This document shows positions 36,492 to 46,389 of a stretch of DNA of 64,000 nucleotides, piece by piece. Each line of letters begins with the position of its first letter. Position 1 is the stretch's first letter. The notes beneath the pieces were generated by a model. That model saw only the letters and a list, made by a program, of their open reading frames with translations, searched no databases and was not told where the DNA came from. The stretch comes from Pelomonas sp. Root1444 (GTDB taxonomy: Bacteria > Pseudomonadota > Gammaproteobacteria > Burkholderiales > Burkholderiaceae_C). Location of the stretch: contig NZ_LMFP01000011.1 in assembly GCF_001426885.1 (NCBI RefSeq), positions 177,073 to 241,072 on the forward strand. The letters run 5' to 3'. The translations under genes and the position numbers were made by a program.

Positions 36492-37433
36492 CTAACCGGT
36501 TATCAGCGCGAAGCGCTCGCCCGCGGCCACCGGCCGCGCCTGCATGAAAGCGGCAGCCGGGCCGCGCTTGCCCCCCGCACGCTGCAGCTCCGTCAGCCGC
36601 AGTGCGCCCTCGCCGCAGGCCACCACCGGCCCGGTGGCGATCACGACGCCCGGCTCGCCATCACCGTCGACGAGTTCAGCGCGCCAGACCTTCAGCGGCT
36701 CACCGGCCAGCATCGCCACGCCGCCCGGGAATGGGTCGAAGGCGCGCAGGCGGCGCTCGATCTCGGCGGCCGGCCGGCGCCAGTCGATGGTGCTCTCGGC
36801 CTTCTCGATCTTGTGGGCGTAGGTCACGCCCTCGGCCGGCTGCGGCGTGCGCGTCAGCGCGCCGGCCTGCAGGGCCTCGACGATCAGCCGGCCGCCCAGC
36901 GCGGCCAGGCGGTCGTGCAGCGTCGCGGTCGTGTCGTCGGCGCGGATGGGCTCGCGGCCGACGAGCAGCATGTCGCCGGTGTCCAGGCCGGCATCCATCT
37001 GCATGATGGTGATGCCGGTCTCGGTGTCGCCGGCCTCGATGGCGCGATGGATGGGGGCGGCGCCGCGCCAGCGCGGCAGCAGCGAGGCATGGATGTTCAG
37101 GCAGCCCTTGCGCGGGAGGTCCAGCACCCACTGCGGCAGGATCAGCCCATAGGCGGCGACGACCATCACGTCGGCCTCCGCCGCCAGCAGCGCCTCGCGC
37201 GCCGCGGCCGCGTCGGCGGCGTACTTGCCGTCCAGCTTGAGGCCCTGCGGCTGCGCGACCGGGATGCCCGCCGCAACGGCGCGCTGCTTCACGCTTGACG
37301 CCTGCAGCTTCATGCCGCGCCCGGCCGGGCGGTCGGGCTGGGTCAGCACCAGCGGCACCGTGAAGCCGGCGCCCAGCAGCGCATCCAACGCGACGGCGGC
37401 GAACTCCGGCGTGCCCGCGAAAACGACTTTCAT
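36492..37433 (-). CDS. fmt: Methionyl-tRNA formyltransferase
   Basis: A 313-residue enzyme that formylates Met-tRNA(fMet) with 10-formyl-tetrahydrofolate before translation starts. The N-terminal domain begins [18 protein letters not shown] and QPDRPAGRG and contains the catalytic segment [18 protein letters not shown], which carries the Asn-His pair, followed by [17 protein letters not shown] with the catalytic Asp. The C-terminal OB-like domain starts about 205. Length fits the family. It lies 13 bases after def in the usual def-fmt operon, so formylation and deformylation are made together. Confidence 0.97.
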   Translation of the reverse strand: MKVVFAGTPEFAAVALDALLGAGFTVPLVLTQPDRPAGRGMKLQASSVKQRAVAAGIPVAQPQGLKLDGKYAADAAAAREALLAAEADVMVVAAYGLILPQWVLDLPRKGCLNIHASLLPRWRGAAPIHRAIEAGDTETGITIMQMDAGLDTGDMLLVGREPIRADDTTATLHDRLAALGGRLIVEALQAGALTRTPQPAEGVTYAHKIEKAESTIDWRRPAAEIERRLRAFDPFPGGVAMLAGEPLKVWRAELVDGDGEPGVVIATGPVVACGEGALRLTELQRAGGKRGPAAAFMQARPVAAGERFALITG

Positions 37434-37446
37434 GACGCAATGCGCA

Positions 37447-37983
37447 TCAGAACCTCTGGTTGCGCTTCTTGGCCTCGGCCTCTTCCTCGCGCGCCTTCTT
37501 GACCATCTTGGTCTTGATGCGGTCGCGCTTGAGCGGGCTCAGGTACTCGACGAAGACCTTGCCCAACAGATGGTCCATCTCATGCTGCACGCAGACCGCC
37601 AACAGCCCGTCGGCGTCGAACTCGTACACCTCGCCGTCACGGTTGGTGGCGCGCACCGTCACCTCCGCATGCCGCGGCACCTTGTCGTAGATCTGCGGCA
37701 CCGACAGGCAGCCCTCCTCACCCTCCACCATGCGCTCGCTGGTCTTGACCAGCTCCGGGTTGATCAGCACGCGCGGCGTGTCACGGTCTTGCGAGGTGTC
37801 GATGACGATGACGCGCTCGTGCACGTCCACCTGCGTCGCGGCCAGGCCGACGCCGTCGGCGGCGTACATGGTCTCCAGCATGTCGTCGATGAGCCGGCGG
37901 ATGCGTTCGTCCACGGCGTCCACCGGCTTGGCGATGGTGTGCAGACGCGGGTCGGGATAGCGAAGGATGTCGAGTCGGGCCAT
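37447..37983 (-). CDS. def: Peptide deformylase
   Basis: A 178-residue metalloenzyme that removes the formyl group from new proteins. All three motifs are intact: GVGLAATQ (45-51 region), EGCLSV with metal ligand Cys92, and QHEMDHLLG with His134, catalytic Glu135 and His138. The tail ([17 protein letters not shown]) is basic. AAGGCG precedes the ATG at 37983; the long in-frame upstream extension is not supported. It is first in the def-fmt operon and divergent from the LysM gene, with 115 bases between starts. Confidence 0.97.
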   Translation of the reverse strand: MARLDILRYPDPRLHTIAKPVDAVDERIRRLIDDMLETMYAADGVGLAATQVDVHERVIVIDTSQDRDTPRVLINPELVKTSERMVEGEEGCLSVPQIYDKVPRHAEVTVRATNRDGEVYEFDADGLLAVCVQHEMDHLLGKVFVEYLSPLKRDRIKTKMVKKAREEEAEAKKRNQRF

Positions 37984-38098
37984 GGCGCCTTGTAAGCACT
38001 CGCAAGCGAGCGCTAGCGGTTGTTGGTTGCCCCCGGTGAATGCGGGCAGAATGACCCGGATTTTCGCCGATCCGGCAATCCCCCTTCGGAGACCGCGC

Positions 38099-39259
38099 TT
38101 GAAGCCTGCTGCCCGCCCTGTCCACTTTTCAGTCCTTGCGGCCTGCCTGACCCTTGCGACGACCTCGGCCTGGGCCCAAGCCAGCAAGCTGCCCGTCACG
38201 CCGGAGCAACGCCGCGTGGCCGAGCAGGTCGCCAGCGCCGGCGTGCCGCTGGCCGAACTGGCGCCGAATGCGCCCGACAGCCACACCGTGCAGCCCGGCG
38301 ACACGCTCTGGGACATCTCCAAGCTCTTCCTGAAGAGCCCCTGGCGCTGGCCCGAGCTGTGGGGCATGAACCGCGACCAGATCCGCAACCCGCACCTGAT
38401 CTACCCCGGCCAGGTGCTGATGCTCGTCAAGGTCGACGGCCGCGCCCGCCTGCAGTTCGGGCAGCGCGTCGGCGGCGCCGGCGACACCGTCAAGGTCAGC
38501 CCGCAGATGCGCGTCTCGGCGCTCGACGCCAACCCGATTCCCGTCATCCCGCTGGCCCTGATCCAGCCCTTCCTGACCGACACCGCCGTCTTCGACACCG
38601 ACGCGCTGGCCACCGCGCCGCGCATCGTCGCGACGCAGGAAGGCCATGTGCTGCTGGGCAAGGGCGACCTGGCCTACGCCCGCGGCGATTTCGCCGGCGC
38701 GACGGACTTCCGCGTCTTCCGCACCGCGCGCGCGCTCCGCGACCCGGCCACCAACGAGATCCTCGGCTACGAGGCGCCGTATGTCGGCACCGCCGACCTG
38801 ATACGCCCGGGCGAAAACCGCGCCCGGCCCGATGGCAAGACCGACATCGTCCCGGCGACGCTGCGGATCAGCCAGGTCAAGCAGGAGGTCGGCATCGGCG
38901 ACCGCCTCGCGCCGGCGCCGCAGCGCGACCTGGAACGCTACGTGCCTCACGCGCCGGACCAGCCCATGGCGGGTCAAATCGCCGCCATCTACGGCGACGC
39001 GCTGAACGCCGGCCAGAACCAGATCGTCACCCTGAACCGCGGCAAGCGTGACGGCGTCGAGCGCGGCCATGTGTTTGCGCTGTGGCGCGATGGCGAGGCC
39101 GCCGTGGACAAGACGCAAGGGAAGGCGCAAGCCATCAAGCTGCCCGACGAACGCCACGGCGTGCTGTTCGTGTTCGAGGTCTACGAGCGGGTCTCGTATG
39201 CGCTGATCATCTCGGTCAAGGAACCCGTCAAGGCCGGCGACCGCTTCACGCAGCCCTGA
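38099..39259 (+). CDS. Exported LysM peptidoglycan-binding protein
   Basis: A 386-residue exported protein. I place the start at TTG 38099 because GGAG (38088-38091) sits 7 bases upstream and the product then begins with a standard signal peptide ([28 protein letters not shown]). The ATG at 38051 is the alternative. A LysM domain lies at about 60-110 ([27 protein letters not shown], then [13 protein letters not shown]). The remaining 270 residues are strand-rich with no catalytic motif. Such proteins commonly sit before dprA in betaproteobacteria. Its stop overlaps the dprA start (TGATG). Role in the cell wall is inferred. Confidence 0.9.
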   Translation: MKPAARPVHFSVLAACLTLATTSAWAQASKLPVTPEQRRVAEQVASAGVPLAELAPNAPDSHTVQPGDTLWDISKLFLKSPWRWPELWGMNRDQIRNPHLIYPGQVLMLVKVDGRARLQFGQRVGGAGDTVKVSPQMRVSALDANPIPVIPLALIQPFLTDTAVFDTDALATAPRIVATQEGHVLLGKGDLAYARGDFAGATDFRVFRTARALRDPATNEILGYEAPYVGTADLIRPGENRARPDGKTDIVPATLRISQVKQEVGIGDRLAPAPQRDLERYVPHAPDQPMAGQIAAIYGDALNAGQNQIVTLNRGKRDGVERGHVFALWRDGEAAVDKTQGKAQAIKLPDERHGVLFVFEVYERVSYALIISVKEPVKAGDRFTQP

Positions 39260-40353
39260 TGCTTTCTTCGGCCGAGCTGGCCGCGTGGCTGCGGCTGACC
39301 GAGAGCGTCGGCCCCGGCGCTGCCCGGCGTCTGCTTGCGATGGCCGGCAGCCCGCAGGCGGTCTATGAACTGCCCACGGTGGCGCTGGACCAGGCCCTGC
39401 CGCCCAAGCAGCGCGAGGCCTTCAATCAGCCGCCCGCGCACCTCGACGAGCTGGTCACCCACGCGCAGGCCTGGCTGGCCGAGCCCGGCCACGACCTGCT
39501 GGTGCTGGGCGATGCCGACTATCCGCCCCGCCTGCTGGCCACGGCCGACCCGCCGCTGCTGCTGTGGCTGCAAGGCCGCCGGGAGCTGCTGGGCATGCCT
39601 TCGCTGGCCATTGTCGGCAGCCGCAACCCGACCGCGCAGGGCGGCGACAACGCCCGCGCCTTCTCGCGGGCGCTGGCACACGCCGGCTACACCATCGTCT
39701 CCGGCCTGGCGCTGGGCGTGGACGCCGCAGCCCATGAAGGCGCGCTGGACGCCGAAGGCGCCACCATCGCCGTCGTCGGCACGGGGCTGGACCAGGTCTA
39801 CCCGCGTCGCAATGCGGGCCTCGCCGCCCGGCTGCTGGCCGCCGGCGGCCTGATCGTCAGCGAGTATTCGCTCGGCACGCCCATCACGCAGGCCAACTTT
39901 CCGCGCCGCAACCGCATCATCGCGGGGCTGGCCCAGGGCTGCCTGGTCGTCGAGGCGGCGGTGCAGTCGGGGTCGCTGATCACCGCGCGGCTGTCGGTGG
40001 AGGCCGGCCGCGAGGTGTTCGCGATTCCCGGTTCCATCCATTCGCCGCAGGCGCGGGGCTGCCATGCGCTGATCCGCCAGGGCGCCAAGCTGGTCGAGTC
40101 GGCCGAGGATGTGCTGGAAGAACTGCCGCCGCTGGGTTCGCGGCCTGCCGCAAGCCCCACGCTGCCCGAGACGCCCCACGAACAGCAAGCACTGCTCGAT
40201 GCCATGGGTTTCGACCCCGTCAGCCTGGACGCGCTGATGGCCCGCAGCGGCTGGGCCGCGGCCGAGCTGAGCGCGGCGCTGCTGGAGCTGGAACTCGACG
40301 GCCACGTGGCCCGTCTGGCCGGCCAGCTGTTCCAGCGCCGCAGGCAGGGCTGA
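39259..40353 (+). CDS. dprA: DNA-processing protein DprA
   Basis: A 364-residue cytoplasmic protein that loads RecA on incoming single-stranded DNA in natural transformation. The Rossmann-like core is clear: IVGSRNPTAQGG, VSGLALGVDAAAHEGALD, TIAVVGTGLDQVYPRRN, PRRNRIIAGLAQGCLVVEAA and SGSLITARLSVEAGREVFAIPGS. A C-terminal winged-helix DprA_WH domain follows (EQQALLDAMGFDPVSLDALMAR). A SAM-like N-terminal domain precedes. It starts in the TGATG overlap with the LysM gene. The organism may be competent, but no other competence gene is in the window. Confidence 0.96.
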   Translation: MLSSAELAAWLRLTESVGPGAARRLLAMAGSPQAVYELPTVALDQALPPKQREAFNQPPAHLDELVTHAQAWLAEPGHDLLVLGDADYPPRLLATADPPLLLWLQGRRELLGMPSLAIVGSRNPTAQGGDNARAFSRALAHAGYTIVSGLALGVDAAAHEGALDAEGATIAVVGTGLDQVYPRRNAGLAARLLAAGGLIVSEYSLGTPITQANFPRRNRIIAGLAQGCLVVEAAVQSGSLITARLSVEAGREVFAIPGSIHSPQARGCHALIRQGAKLVESAEDVLEELPPLGSRPAASPTLPETPHEQQALLDAMGFDPVSLDALMARSGWAAAELSAALLELELDGHVARLAGQLFQRRRQG

Positions 40354-40378
40354 GCAGCTTAACCGCGGATATCAGAGG

Positions 40379-40419
40379 GCGATCCGGGGGGTTATTCGCA
40401 GCCGGAGCCCCCGGATCGC
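40379..40419. repeat. Perfect 12-base inverted repeat between dprA and smg
   Basis: GCGATCCGGGGG (40379-40390) is repeated inverted as CCCCCGGATCGC (40408-40419) with a 17-base spacer. A TATCAT -10-like hexamer follows at 40425-40430, 9 bases before the smg ATG. It could be a terminator of dprA, an operator, or the stem of a leader RNA; no T tract follows. Confidence 0.6.
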
Positions 40420-40439
40420 TGGGCTATCATCCCCTCACG

Positions 40440-40892
40440 ATGTTCGATGTCCTGGTTTATCTCTACGAGACCTATTGGCGTCCGGACGCCTGCCCCGACC
40501 ATGCGCAGCTGACGCGCAAGCTGACGGCGGTGGGCTTCGAGAACGATGAGATCCAGGAAGCCCTCTCCTGGCTGGACGGCCTGGCCGCGGCCGGTGAGTC
40601 CTACCAGGGCGAGCAGAGCGAGAGCGCCATGCGTGTCTACTCGCCCGCGGAGATCGAGCACCTGGGCGAGGCCTCGGTCGGCTTCGTCAGCTTCCTGGAA
40701 TCCGCCGGCGTGCTGCCGGGACCGATGCGCGAGATGGTCATCGACCGCGCGATGGCGATCTCGGGCGCACCGATGGACCTCGAAGATCTGAAGATCATCG
40801 TGCTGATGGTGTTCTGGAGTCTGGGCGAGGAGCCCGATGCGCTCATCCTCGACGAACTCTTCGTCGCGCCGGAAGACCGGCTGATCCACTGA
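40440..40892 (+). CDS. smg: Smg/DUF494 family protein
   Basis: A 150-residue soluble acidic protein that matches Smg (DUF494): MFDVLVYLYETYW, then AVGFENDEIQEALSWLDGL, a central MRVYSPAEIEHLGEASVGFVSFLE and a C-terminal DLKIIVLMVFWSLGEEPDALILDELF. Its function is not established; it is nearly always beside dprA and topA in beta- and gammaproteobacteria. Here dprA precedes it as usual, but topA does not follow: the next gene is DUF1631 on the other strand. No Shine-Dalgarno is present, and a -10-like TATCAT lies 9 bases before the ATG, so a leaderless mRNA is possible. Confidence 0.95.
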   Translation: MFDVLVYLYETYWRPDACPDHAQLTRKLTAVGFENDEIQEALSWLDGLAAAGESYQGEQSESAMRVYSPAEIEHLGEASVGFVSFLESAGVLPGPMREMVIDRAMAISGAPMDLEDLKIIVLMVFWSLGEEPDALILDELFVAPEDRLIH

Positions 40893-40897
40893 TGCAA

Positions 40898-40918
40898 AAC
40901 GGCGCCTTGGGCGCCGTT
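40898..40918. terminator. Bidirectional terminator between smg and DUF1631 gene
   Basis: AACGGCGCC (40898-40906) pairs with GGCGCCGTT (40910-40918) with a 3-base loop. On the minus strand the stem is followed by TTTTGC, on the plus strand by CTCATTTC. It stands between the two convergent stops. Confidence 0.7.
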
Positions 40919-40919
40919 C

Positions 40920-43376
40920 TCATTTCAGCAGCTGGTCGGGGTCGGCATCCAGCTTGGCAAGCGCCTTGCGCGTGGCCTGCACGGTCAGCGCCTCATCCTG
41001 CGCCGGCAGCAGCAGGCCGGCCTGCAGGAAGGCCGCCATGCGGTTCAGCGAGAACAGCACGCCGCGGCCCTTGGGCGTGACGAACAGCGCCAGCTGCTTG
41101 CGCAGGCCGCGCCAGGCCAGCTGCACCTGCTCGTTGCGGCCGCGGTAGTCCAGCATGAACCAGCCGCCGACCTGCAGCTCACGCGCCCAGGCGACCATGG
41201 CCGGCGTGGGCGCCGAGCCGCCTTCGGCCACGACCTCCATGCCGTCGGACTCGTGCCCAGACAGGTCGCGCACCAGCATCTCGTCGACATGGCTGTCGCC
41301 CTCGATGTCCTCGGGCAGCATGGCCTCCAGCGTTTCCAGCTGGTCCATCAGCTCGTCCAGGCGCTCGCGCGGGATGGCGGCCGTCTTGGCGGTGAAGGCC
41401 GCGGCCAGCGCGTTGTTGAGCTGGCGCACATGTTCGTCCTGCTTGTCGATGGCCAGGCCGGCGTGGCTCATGCCGTCGCGCAGCGTCTTGAGCAGCGGCG
41501 GCAGGCGACGGATGACGTCGGCACGGTCTTCGCGCGAGGACTTGGCGCTGGCCGACCAGATCAGGTCCGCGGCGGCACGCTTCATGGACTTGGTCACGTC
41601 GGCCTGGGCGCCCGAGCGCACGGCGGTGACCGCCAGCACGTCGGCCCAGACGTGGAAGAGGAAGTCGCGCACACCGTCCTGCACCGGCACCTCGGACAGC
41701 ATCTTGCGCAGCTCGATGGTGTACTGGATGGCCAGCGTCTCGCGCTGCTCCACCTGCTGGGCGAGCGACACGCCACGCTTGGAAGCCTGGTTCTCGTTCT
41801 CGAAGTAATGGTCGAGGAACTTCTCGAATTCGGTCAGCACGGTCGTGAAGACGCGTCGGCCGGTGTCCGGGTAGGCCTCGACGACCTGCACGACGCGCTT
41901 GATCTCGCGCTCCAGCGCGTCGTTGCTGGCGCGTTCGGCGCCCGGGCCGGTGGCCTGGGTGGCGTTGAAGCCCATCACGCAGGCGCCCATGCGGTCGATC
42001 AGGCGGCGCGCCGGATGGTCGGCGGCGGCGAAGAAGTCGGGCTCGCTGACCGCCACGCGCAGCACCGGCATCTGCAGCCGCGCGAACCAGACCCGCACCG
42101 TGGCCGGGATGCGCTCCTCGGTCAGGATGCTCTGGAACATCATCGCGACGATCTCGATGGTCGCCCGTTCCGCCGGCGTGCTGGCGGCCTGCTTCAGGAC
42201 CTGCTTGAAGGCCTGGTTGCGGGCGCCGATCTCCTCGAGCTGGCGCGGTGCGCTCTGGCCGGTATCGACGCCGACACCACCGGCCGGCGCGCCCGGGCGG
42301 CGCTGCAGCGACTCCTGCGCATGCTTGATCGCGCCCATCAGCCGTGGCGAGGCGGCTGCCACCGGCGCATCGGCCAGCGAAGGCCGCGGGCCGCCTTCCG
42401 CACCCGCACCCTGGCCGGGACCCGGGCTCGGCCCGCCCGCTCCACCCAGGCCGGCCAAGCTGGGCTTGCCGCCGCCGGGGCGGGCGGGGACCTGGCTCTT
42501 GGTGACCGGGAAGCCGGGCACATGGCGGGCCAGCACGCGTTGCAGCTGGGCCATGACTTCATCGGCCTGCGAGCTGACCTTGCTGCGCGGGGCAGGCAGG
42601 TCGCCACTGCCGGAGGGCGTCGACAGCGGAGCCAGGCCCGACGACACGGGCGCGGCGGCTGGGGGCGCGGGCACGGCCGGTGCGCCGGCCGCAGCGGCGG
42701 TGGCCGCAGCGGCGGCCTGGGCCGTGCGCCGGATGAAGGGTCGCAGGTCGACCTCGGGCAGCACCTTCTGCGCGATCAGCCAGCGGTTGGTCTCGTGATA
42801 GGCCTCGCTGATGAGCTGGGCGAACTCCTCATGCAGCTCGTGGTGAAGCAGCTGCCAGACCTGGGCGTCCAGGCCGACACGGGTCCAGGCGTCCAGCGCG
42901 ATGCGCGCGATGACATGGGCACGCAGCAGGTCCAGCGGCTCGAGGTCGTCATGCGCCTCCAGCGCCTGCATGCGGGTGCGCAGGTCGGTGAATTCCCAGG
43001 TCGCCCGGTCCATCATGACGAGGGACAGCCGCGAGCTCGTGATCTCGCGCTCGATGGTCGAGTCGTCGACCAGGCTCATCTTGCGCGACTGCGATTGCGC
43101 GGTCGTCTCGTGCTCGCGGGCGTTGTCTGACACGCCATGCACGGCCGCGTGGCGCAGCGCGCCCACGACGGCCATCTGCCAGTTGGGGCCCAGCTTCTGC
43201 CAGGCGTGCACCGCATCGCGCCGCGCCGTCATGACGGCATGCGGCGCGCCTTGCGACAGCAGCTGCGTCGCCCCCTGGCCGACCGCGGCGACGAGTGGCG
43301 TCATGCCGCGCACCAGGGCCTCCAGATAGACACGCCGAGCCTGGGTGGCCAGGGCCTGGTTGCGAGCGGCGGTCAT
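40920..43376 (-). CDS. DUF1631 protein of unknown function
   Basis: An 818-residue soluble protein, mostly helical, of the DUF1631 family, common in Burkholderiales and Pseudomonadales. It begins ARNQALATQARRVYLEALV and contains an Ala/Pro/Gly-rich linker at about residues 220-350. After the linker come long helical segments (ASTPAERATIEIVAMMFQSI, LRVAVSEPDFFAAADHPARRLIDRMG) and a C-terminal domain about 690-818 (VGGWFMLDYRGRNEQVQLAW, then GRGVLFSLNRMAAFLQAGLL) that looks like a small PilZ-like barrel. PilZ identity is only an impression; the RxxxR and DxSxxG motifs are not clear. Function unknown. It ends at a shared terminator with smg and follows secF by 45 bases. Confidence 0.85.
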   Translation of the reverse strand: MTAARNQALATQARRVYLEALVRGMTPLVAAVGQGATQLLSQGAPHAVMTARRDAVHAWQKLGPNWQMAVVGALRHAAVHGVSDNAREHETTAQSQSRKMSLVDDSTIEREITSSRLSLVMMDRATWEFTDLRTRMQALEAHDDLEPLDLLRAHVIARIALDAWTRVGLDAQVWQLLHHELHEEFAQLISEAYHETNRWLIAQKVLPEVDLRPFIRRTAQAAAAATAAAAGAPAVPAPPAAAPVSSGLAPLSTPSGSGDLPAPRSKVSSQADEVMAQLQRVLARHVPGFPVTKSQVPARPGGGKPSLAGLGGAGGPSPGPGQGAGAEGGPRPSLADAPVAAASPRLMGAIKHAQESLQRRPGAPAGGVGVDTGQSAPRQLEEIGARNQAFKQVLKQAASTPAERATIEIVAMMFQSILTEERIPATVRVWFARLQMPVLRVAVSEPDFFAAADHPARRLIDRMGACVMGFNATQATGPGAERASNDALEREIKRVVQVVEAYPDTGRRVFTTVLTEFEKFLDHYFENENQASKRGVSLAQQVEQRETLAIQYTIELRKMLSEVPVQDGVRDFLFHVWADVLAVTAVRSGAQADVTKSMKRAAADLIWSASAKSSREDRADVIRRLPPLLKTLRDGMSHAGLAIDKQDEHVRQLNNALAAAFTAKTAAIPRERLDELMDQLETLEAMLPEDIEGDSHVDEMLVRDLSGHESDGMEVVAEGGSAPTPAMVAWARELQVGGWFMLDYRGRNEQVQLAWRGLRKQLALFVTPKGRGVLFSLNRMAAFLQAGLLLPAQDEALTVQATRKALAKLDADPDQLLK

Positions 43377-43421
43377 GGAGGCGTGAGGGCGGCGCGTCGA
43401 GAGTCGGGGGTCTCGTTCACT

Positions 43422-44456
43422 CTACACGACGGCCCCGGCGTTCGGGTCGTTGGGATCGTCACGGTTGCCGGCGGTTTTCACCAAATCCTCGCGCTTGACG
43501 CCCAGCCACATCGCGATCGCCGCGGCGACGAACACCGAGGAGTAGATGCCGAACAGGATGCCGATGGTCAGCGCGACGGCGAAGTAATGCAGCGTCGGGC
43601 CGCCGAACAGCAGCATCGAGACCACCATCAGCTGCGTGCAGCCGTGGGTGATGATGGTGCGGCTCATCGTCGAGGTGATCGCGTGGTCGATGACCTCGTG
43701 CGTGTTCATCTTGCGGAACTTGCGGAAGGCCTCGCGCACCCGGTCGAAAATGACGACGGACTCGTTCACCGAATAGCCCAGCACCGCCAGGATGGCCGCC
43801 AGCACCGCCAGCGAGAACTCCCACTGGAAGAACGCGAAGAAGCCCAGGATGATTACCACGTCGTGCAGGTTGGCGATGATGCCGGCGACCGCGAACTTCC
43901 ATTCGAAGCGGATGGCCAGGTAGATCATGATGCCCAGCACCGTCACGGCCAGCGCCTTGGCGGCGTCCTGGGCCAGCTCGGCGCCGACGGCCGGGCCGAC
44001 GACCTCGGAGCGCGACAGCTTCAGCGGCTCGGCACCATCGGCCTTCTTGCAGATCTGCTTGCTGACCTGCTCGCCCTGCGGCGTGATCTCCTGGTGTTCG
44101 CTGACCGTGCCGGCCTCGGCCTTGCACAGCTCGCCGAAGACCTTGCCGACCAGCTCGGTCTGCTTGATGTCGCCGCGCACGGGCAGGCGGATCATCACGT
44201 CGCGCGAGGAGCCGAAGTTCTGCACCTGGACTTCGCCGAAGCCCATCTGCTCGATGACATGGCGGGTCTTCTCGATCTCGGCCGCCTTCGGATAGGCCAC
44301 CTCGATGACGGTACCGCCGGTGAATTCGATGGAGAAGTGCAGGCCGCGCGTGACCAGGAAGAACACGGCGGCGGCGAAGGTGATGAAGGAGATGGCGTTG
44401 AAGATCAACGCATGCTTCATCAGCGGCAGGTCGCGCTTGATGCGAAAGAGTTCCAT
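43422..44456 (-). CDS. secF: Protein translocase subunit SecF
   Basis: A 344-residue inner-membrane protein with six helices; with SecD it uses the proton gradient to pull proteins through SecYEG. FSIEFTGGTVIEVAY is the conserved D1-type segment after helix 1. Helices 2-6 cover about 165-320, with FAFFQWEFSLAVLAAILAVLGYSVNESVVIFDRVRE, TSMSRTIITHGCTQLMV and a final FGIYSSVFVAAAIAMWL. It has AAGGA before the ATG and follows secD by 9 bases. The periplasmic part holds an insertion of about 35 residues with two cysteines (LCKAEAGTVSEHQEIT and QICKKADG), longer than in E. coli. Confidence 0.96.
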   Translation of the reverse strand: MELFRIKRDLPLMKHALIFNAISFITFAAAVFFLVTRGLHFSIEFTGGTVIEVAYPKAAEIEKTRHVIEQMGFGEVQVQNFGSSRDVMIRLPVRGDIKQTELVGKVFGELCKAEAGTVSEHQEITPQGEQVSKQICKKADGAEPLKLSRSEVVGPAVGAELAQDAAKALAVTVLGIMIYLAIRFEWKFAVAGIIANLHDVVIILGFFAFFQWEFSLAVLAAILAVLGYSVNESVVIFDRVREAFRKFRKMNTHEVIDHAITSTMSRTIITHGCTQLMVVSMLLFGGPTLHYFAVALTIGILFGIYSSVFVAAAIAMWLGVKREDLVKTAGNRDDPNDPNAGAVV

Positions 44457-44465
44457 CTTCTGTCC

Positions 44466-46346
44466 TTAAGCCTTGGCGGCCACGTCGGTCGTCTCGCCAG
44501 GCTTGTCGTCCTGGGGCTTCCAGATCTGCCCGATGGACACGCTCTTGAGCTTCTTCTGGCGGCCGTACCAGAGGTTCACGAGGCCGCGCGAGAACACGAC
44601 GGACGAGAACATCGAGGTCAGGATGCCCAGGCAGTGCACGACCGCGAAACCCTTGATCGGGCCGGAGCCGAACACCAGCAGCGCCACGCCGGCGATCAGC
44701 GTCGTCACGTTGGAGTCCAGGATGGTGGCCCAGGCGCGCTCGTAGCCGAGGTGGATGGCCTGCTGCGGCGAGGCCCCGCCGCGCAGCTCCTCGCGCACAC
44801 GCTCGTTGATCAGCACGTTGGAGTCGATGGCCATGCCCAGCACCAGCGCGATGGCCGCGATGCCCGGCAGGCTCAGCGTGGCCTGCATCATCGACAGCAC
44901 CGACACCAGCAGCAGCAGGTTGAAACCCAGCGCCAGCGACGAGAACACGCCGAACAACAGGTAGTAGACGCACATGAAGGCGGCCACCGCGGCGAAGCCC
45001 CAGGTGACGCTGGCGATGCCCTTTTCGATGTTCTCCTTGCCGAGGCTGGGGCCGATGGTGCGCTCTTCGATGATCTCCATCGGCGCGGCCAGCGAGCCGG
45101 CGCGCAGCAGCAGCGCCGTGTCGGCGGCCTCCTGCGTCGTCATCGCGCCGGAGATGCGGAAGCGGTTGCCCAGCTCGTCGTTGATGGTGGGCGCCGTCAC
45201 GACTTCGCCCTTGCCCTTCTCGAACAGCAGGATGGCCATGCGCTTGCCGATGTTCTCGCGCGAGATCTCCTTCATGATCCGCGCGCCCTTGGCGTCGACG
45301 GTCAGGTGCACGGCCGGGTTGTGGTTCTCGTCGAAGCCGGGCTGCGCATCGTTCAGGTTGTCGCCGGTCAGCAGCACCTGGCGCTTGACGATGATGGGGC
45401 CGAAGCCGCGGTCGATGAAGCGCTCAGTGCCGAAGGGCACGGGGCCATTGCCCTTGAGCGCCTCCATCGCCTCGGCGCTGCTGTCGACCATGCGCAGCTC
45501 CAGCGTCGCCGTGCGGCCGATGATGTCCTTGGCCTTGGCCGTGTCCTGCACGCCGGGCAGCTGCACGACGATGCGGTCCAGACCCTGTTGCTGGACGATA
45601 GGTTCAGACACGTTCAGCGCATTGACGCGGTTGTGCAGCGTCGTGATGTTCTGCTTGATGGCCGCTTCCTGCACCGCGGCCTGGGCCTGCGGCGACAGCG
45701 TGCCGGCCAGGTCGTCGCCCTGCGGCGTCCAGGTCACGTCGGCCAGCTGGTTCTTCAGCAGCTCGGTGGCCGCCGCGCGCTGCTCGGCGTCGCGGAAGGC
45801 GATCAGCACCGTGTTGCCTTCGCGGCTGATGCCGGCGTGGCGGATGCCCTTCTCGCGCAACAGCAGGCGCACGTCGCTGGTCAGCGCCTCGGCCTTCTTG
45901 GTCAGCGCGGCCTTCATGTCGACCTGCATCAGGAAGTGCACACCGCCGCGCAGGTCCAGGCCCAGGTACATCGGGTTGGCGTGCAGCGCCGACAGCCATT
46001 GCGGCGAACGCGACAGCAGGTTGAGCGCGACGATGTACGTCGGCTCGGCCGGGTCGGCGTTCAGCGCCTTGCTGATCGCGTCCTTGGCCTTGAGCTGCGT
46101 GTCGGTGTCGCCGAAACGGGCCTTGATCGAGGTGCCGTCGAACTGCACGTAGTCCGGCTGCACGCCGGCTTCCTTCAGCACGGACTCGATGCGGGCTTGC
46201 AGCGCGGTGTCGACCTTGACGGTGACCTTGGCGCTGGAGACCTGCACCGCCGGCGCTTCGCCGAACAGGTTCGGCAGCGTGTAGAGGGTGCCGATCAGCA
46301 GCGCGACGAGCAGGATCGCGTACTTCCAGAGCGGATAGCGGTTCAT
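44466..46346 (-). CDS. secD: Protein translocase subunit SecD
   Basis: A 626-residue inner-membrane protein, partner of SecF. Helix 1 (YAILLVALLIGTLYTLP) is followed by a large periplasmic P1 region containing LGLDLRGGVHFLMQVD and RVNALNVSEPIVQQQG. Five C-terminal helices (about 455-605) include GIAAIALVLGMAIDSNVLINERVREEL and the terminal FTSMFSSVVFSRGLVNLWYGRQKK. Length matches SecD (about 615). AGGAAG precedes the ATG. Gene order on the minus strand is yajC, secD, secF, the standard operon; the tgt/queA genes that often precede yajC are not here. Confidence 0.97.
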   Translation of the reverse strand: MNRYPLWKYAILLVALLIGTLYTLPNLFGEAPAVQVSSAKVTVKVDTALQARIESVLKEAGVQPDYVQFDGTSIKARFGDTDTQLKAKDAISKALNADPAEPTYIVALNLLSRSPQWLSALHANPMYLGLDLRGGVHFLMQVDMKAALTKKAEALTSDVRLLLREKGIRHAGISREGNTVLIAFRDAEQRAAATELLKNQLADVTWTPQGDDLAGTLSPQAQAAVQEAAIKQNITTLHNRVNALNVSEPIVQQQGLDRIVVQLPGVQDTAKAKDIIGRTATLELRMVDSSAEAMEALKGNGPVPFGTERFIDRGFGPIIVKRQVLLTGDNLNDAQPGFDENHNPAVHLTVDAKGARIMKEISRENIGKRMAILLFEKGKGEVVTAPTINDELGNRFRISGAMTTQEAADTALLLRAGSLAAPMEIIEERTIGPSLGKENIEKGIASVTWGFAAVAAFMCVYYLLFGVFSSLALGFNLLLLVSVLSMMQATLSLPGIAAIALVLGMAIDSNVLINERVREELRGGASPQQAIHLGYERAWATILDSNVTTLIAGVALLVFGSGPIKGFAVVHCLGILTSMFSSVVFSRGLVNLWYGRQKKLKSVSIGQIWKPQDDKPGETTDVAAKA

Positions 46347-46389
46347 GAGACTTCCTGGTTAGCGCCCCGGGAGGTGGCGCCGGGCCGGC

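Noticed and set aside
38051..38098. ATG at 38051 as start of the LysM protein
   Set aside because: It would put 16 charged residues before the signal peptide, while TTG 38099 has GGAG at the right distance and gives a normal signal peptide.
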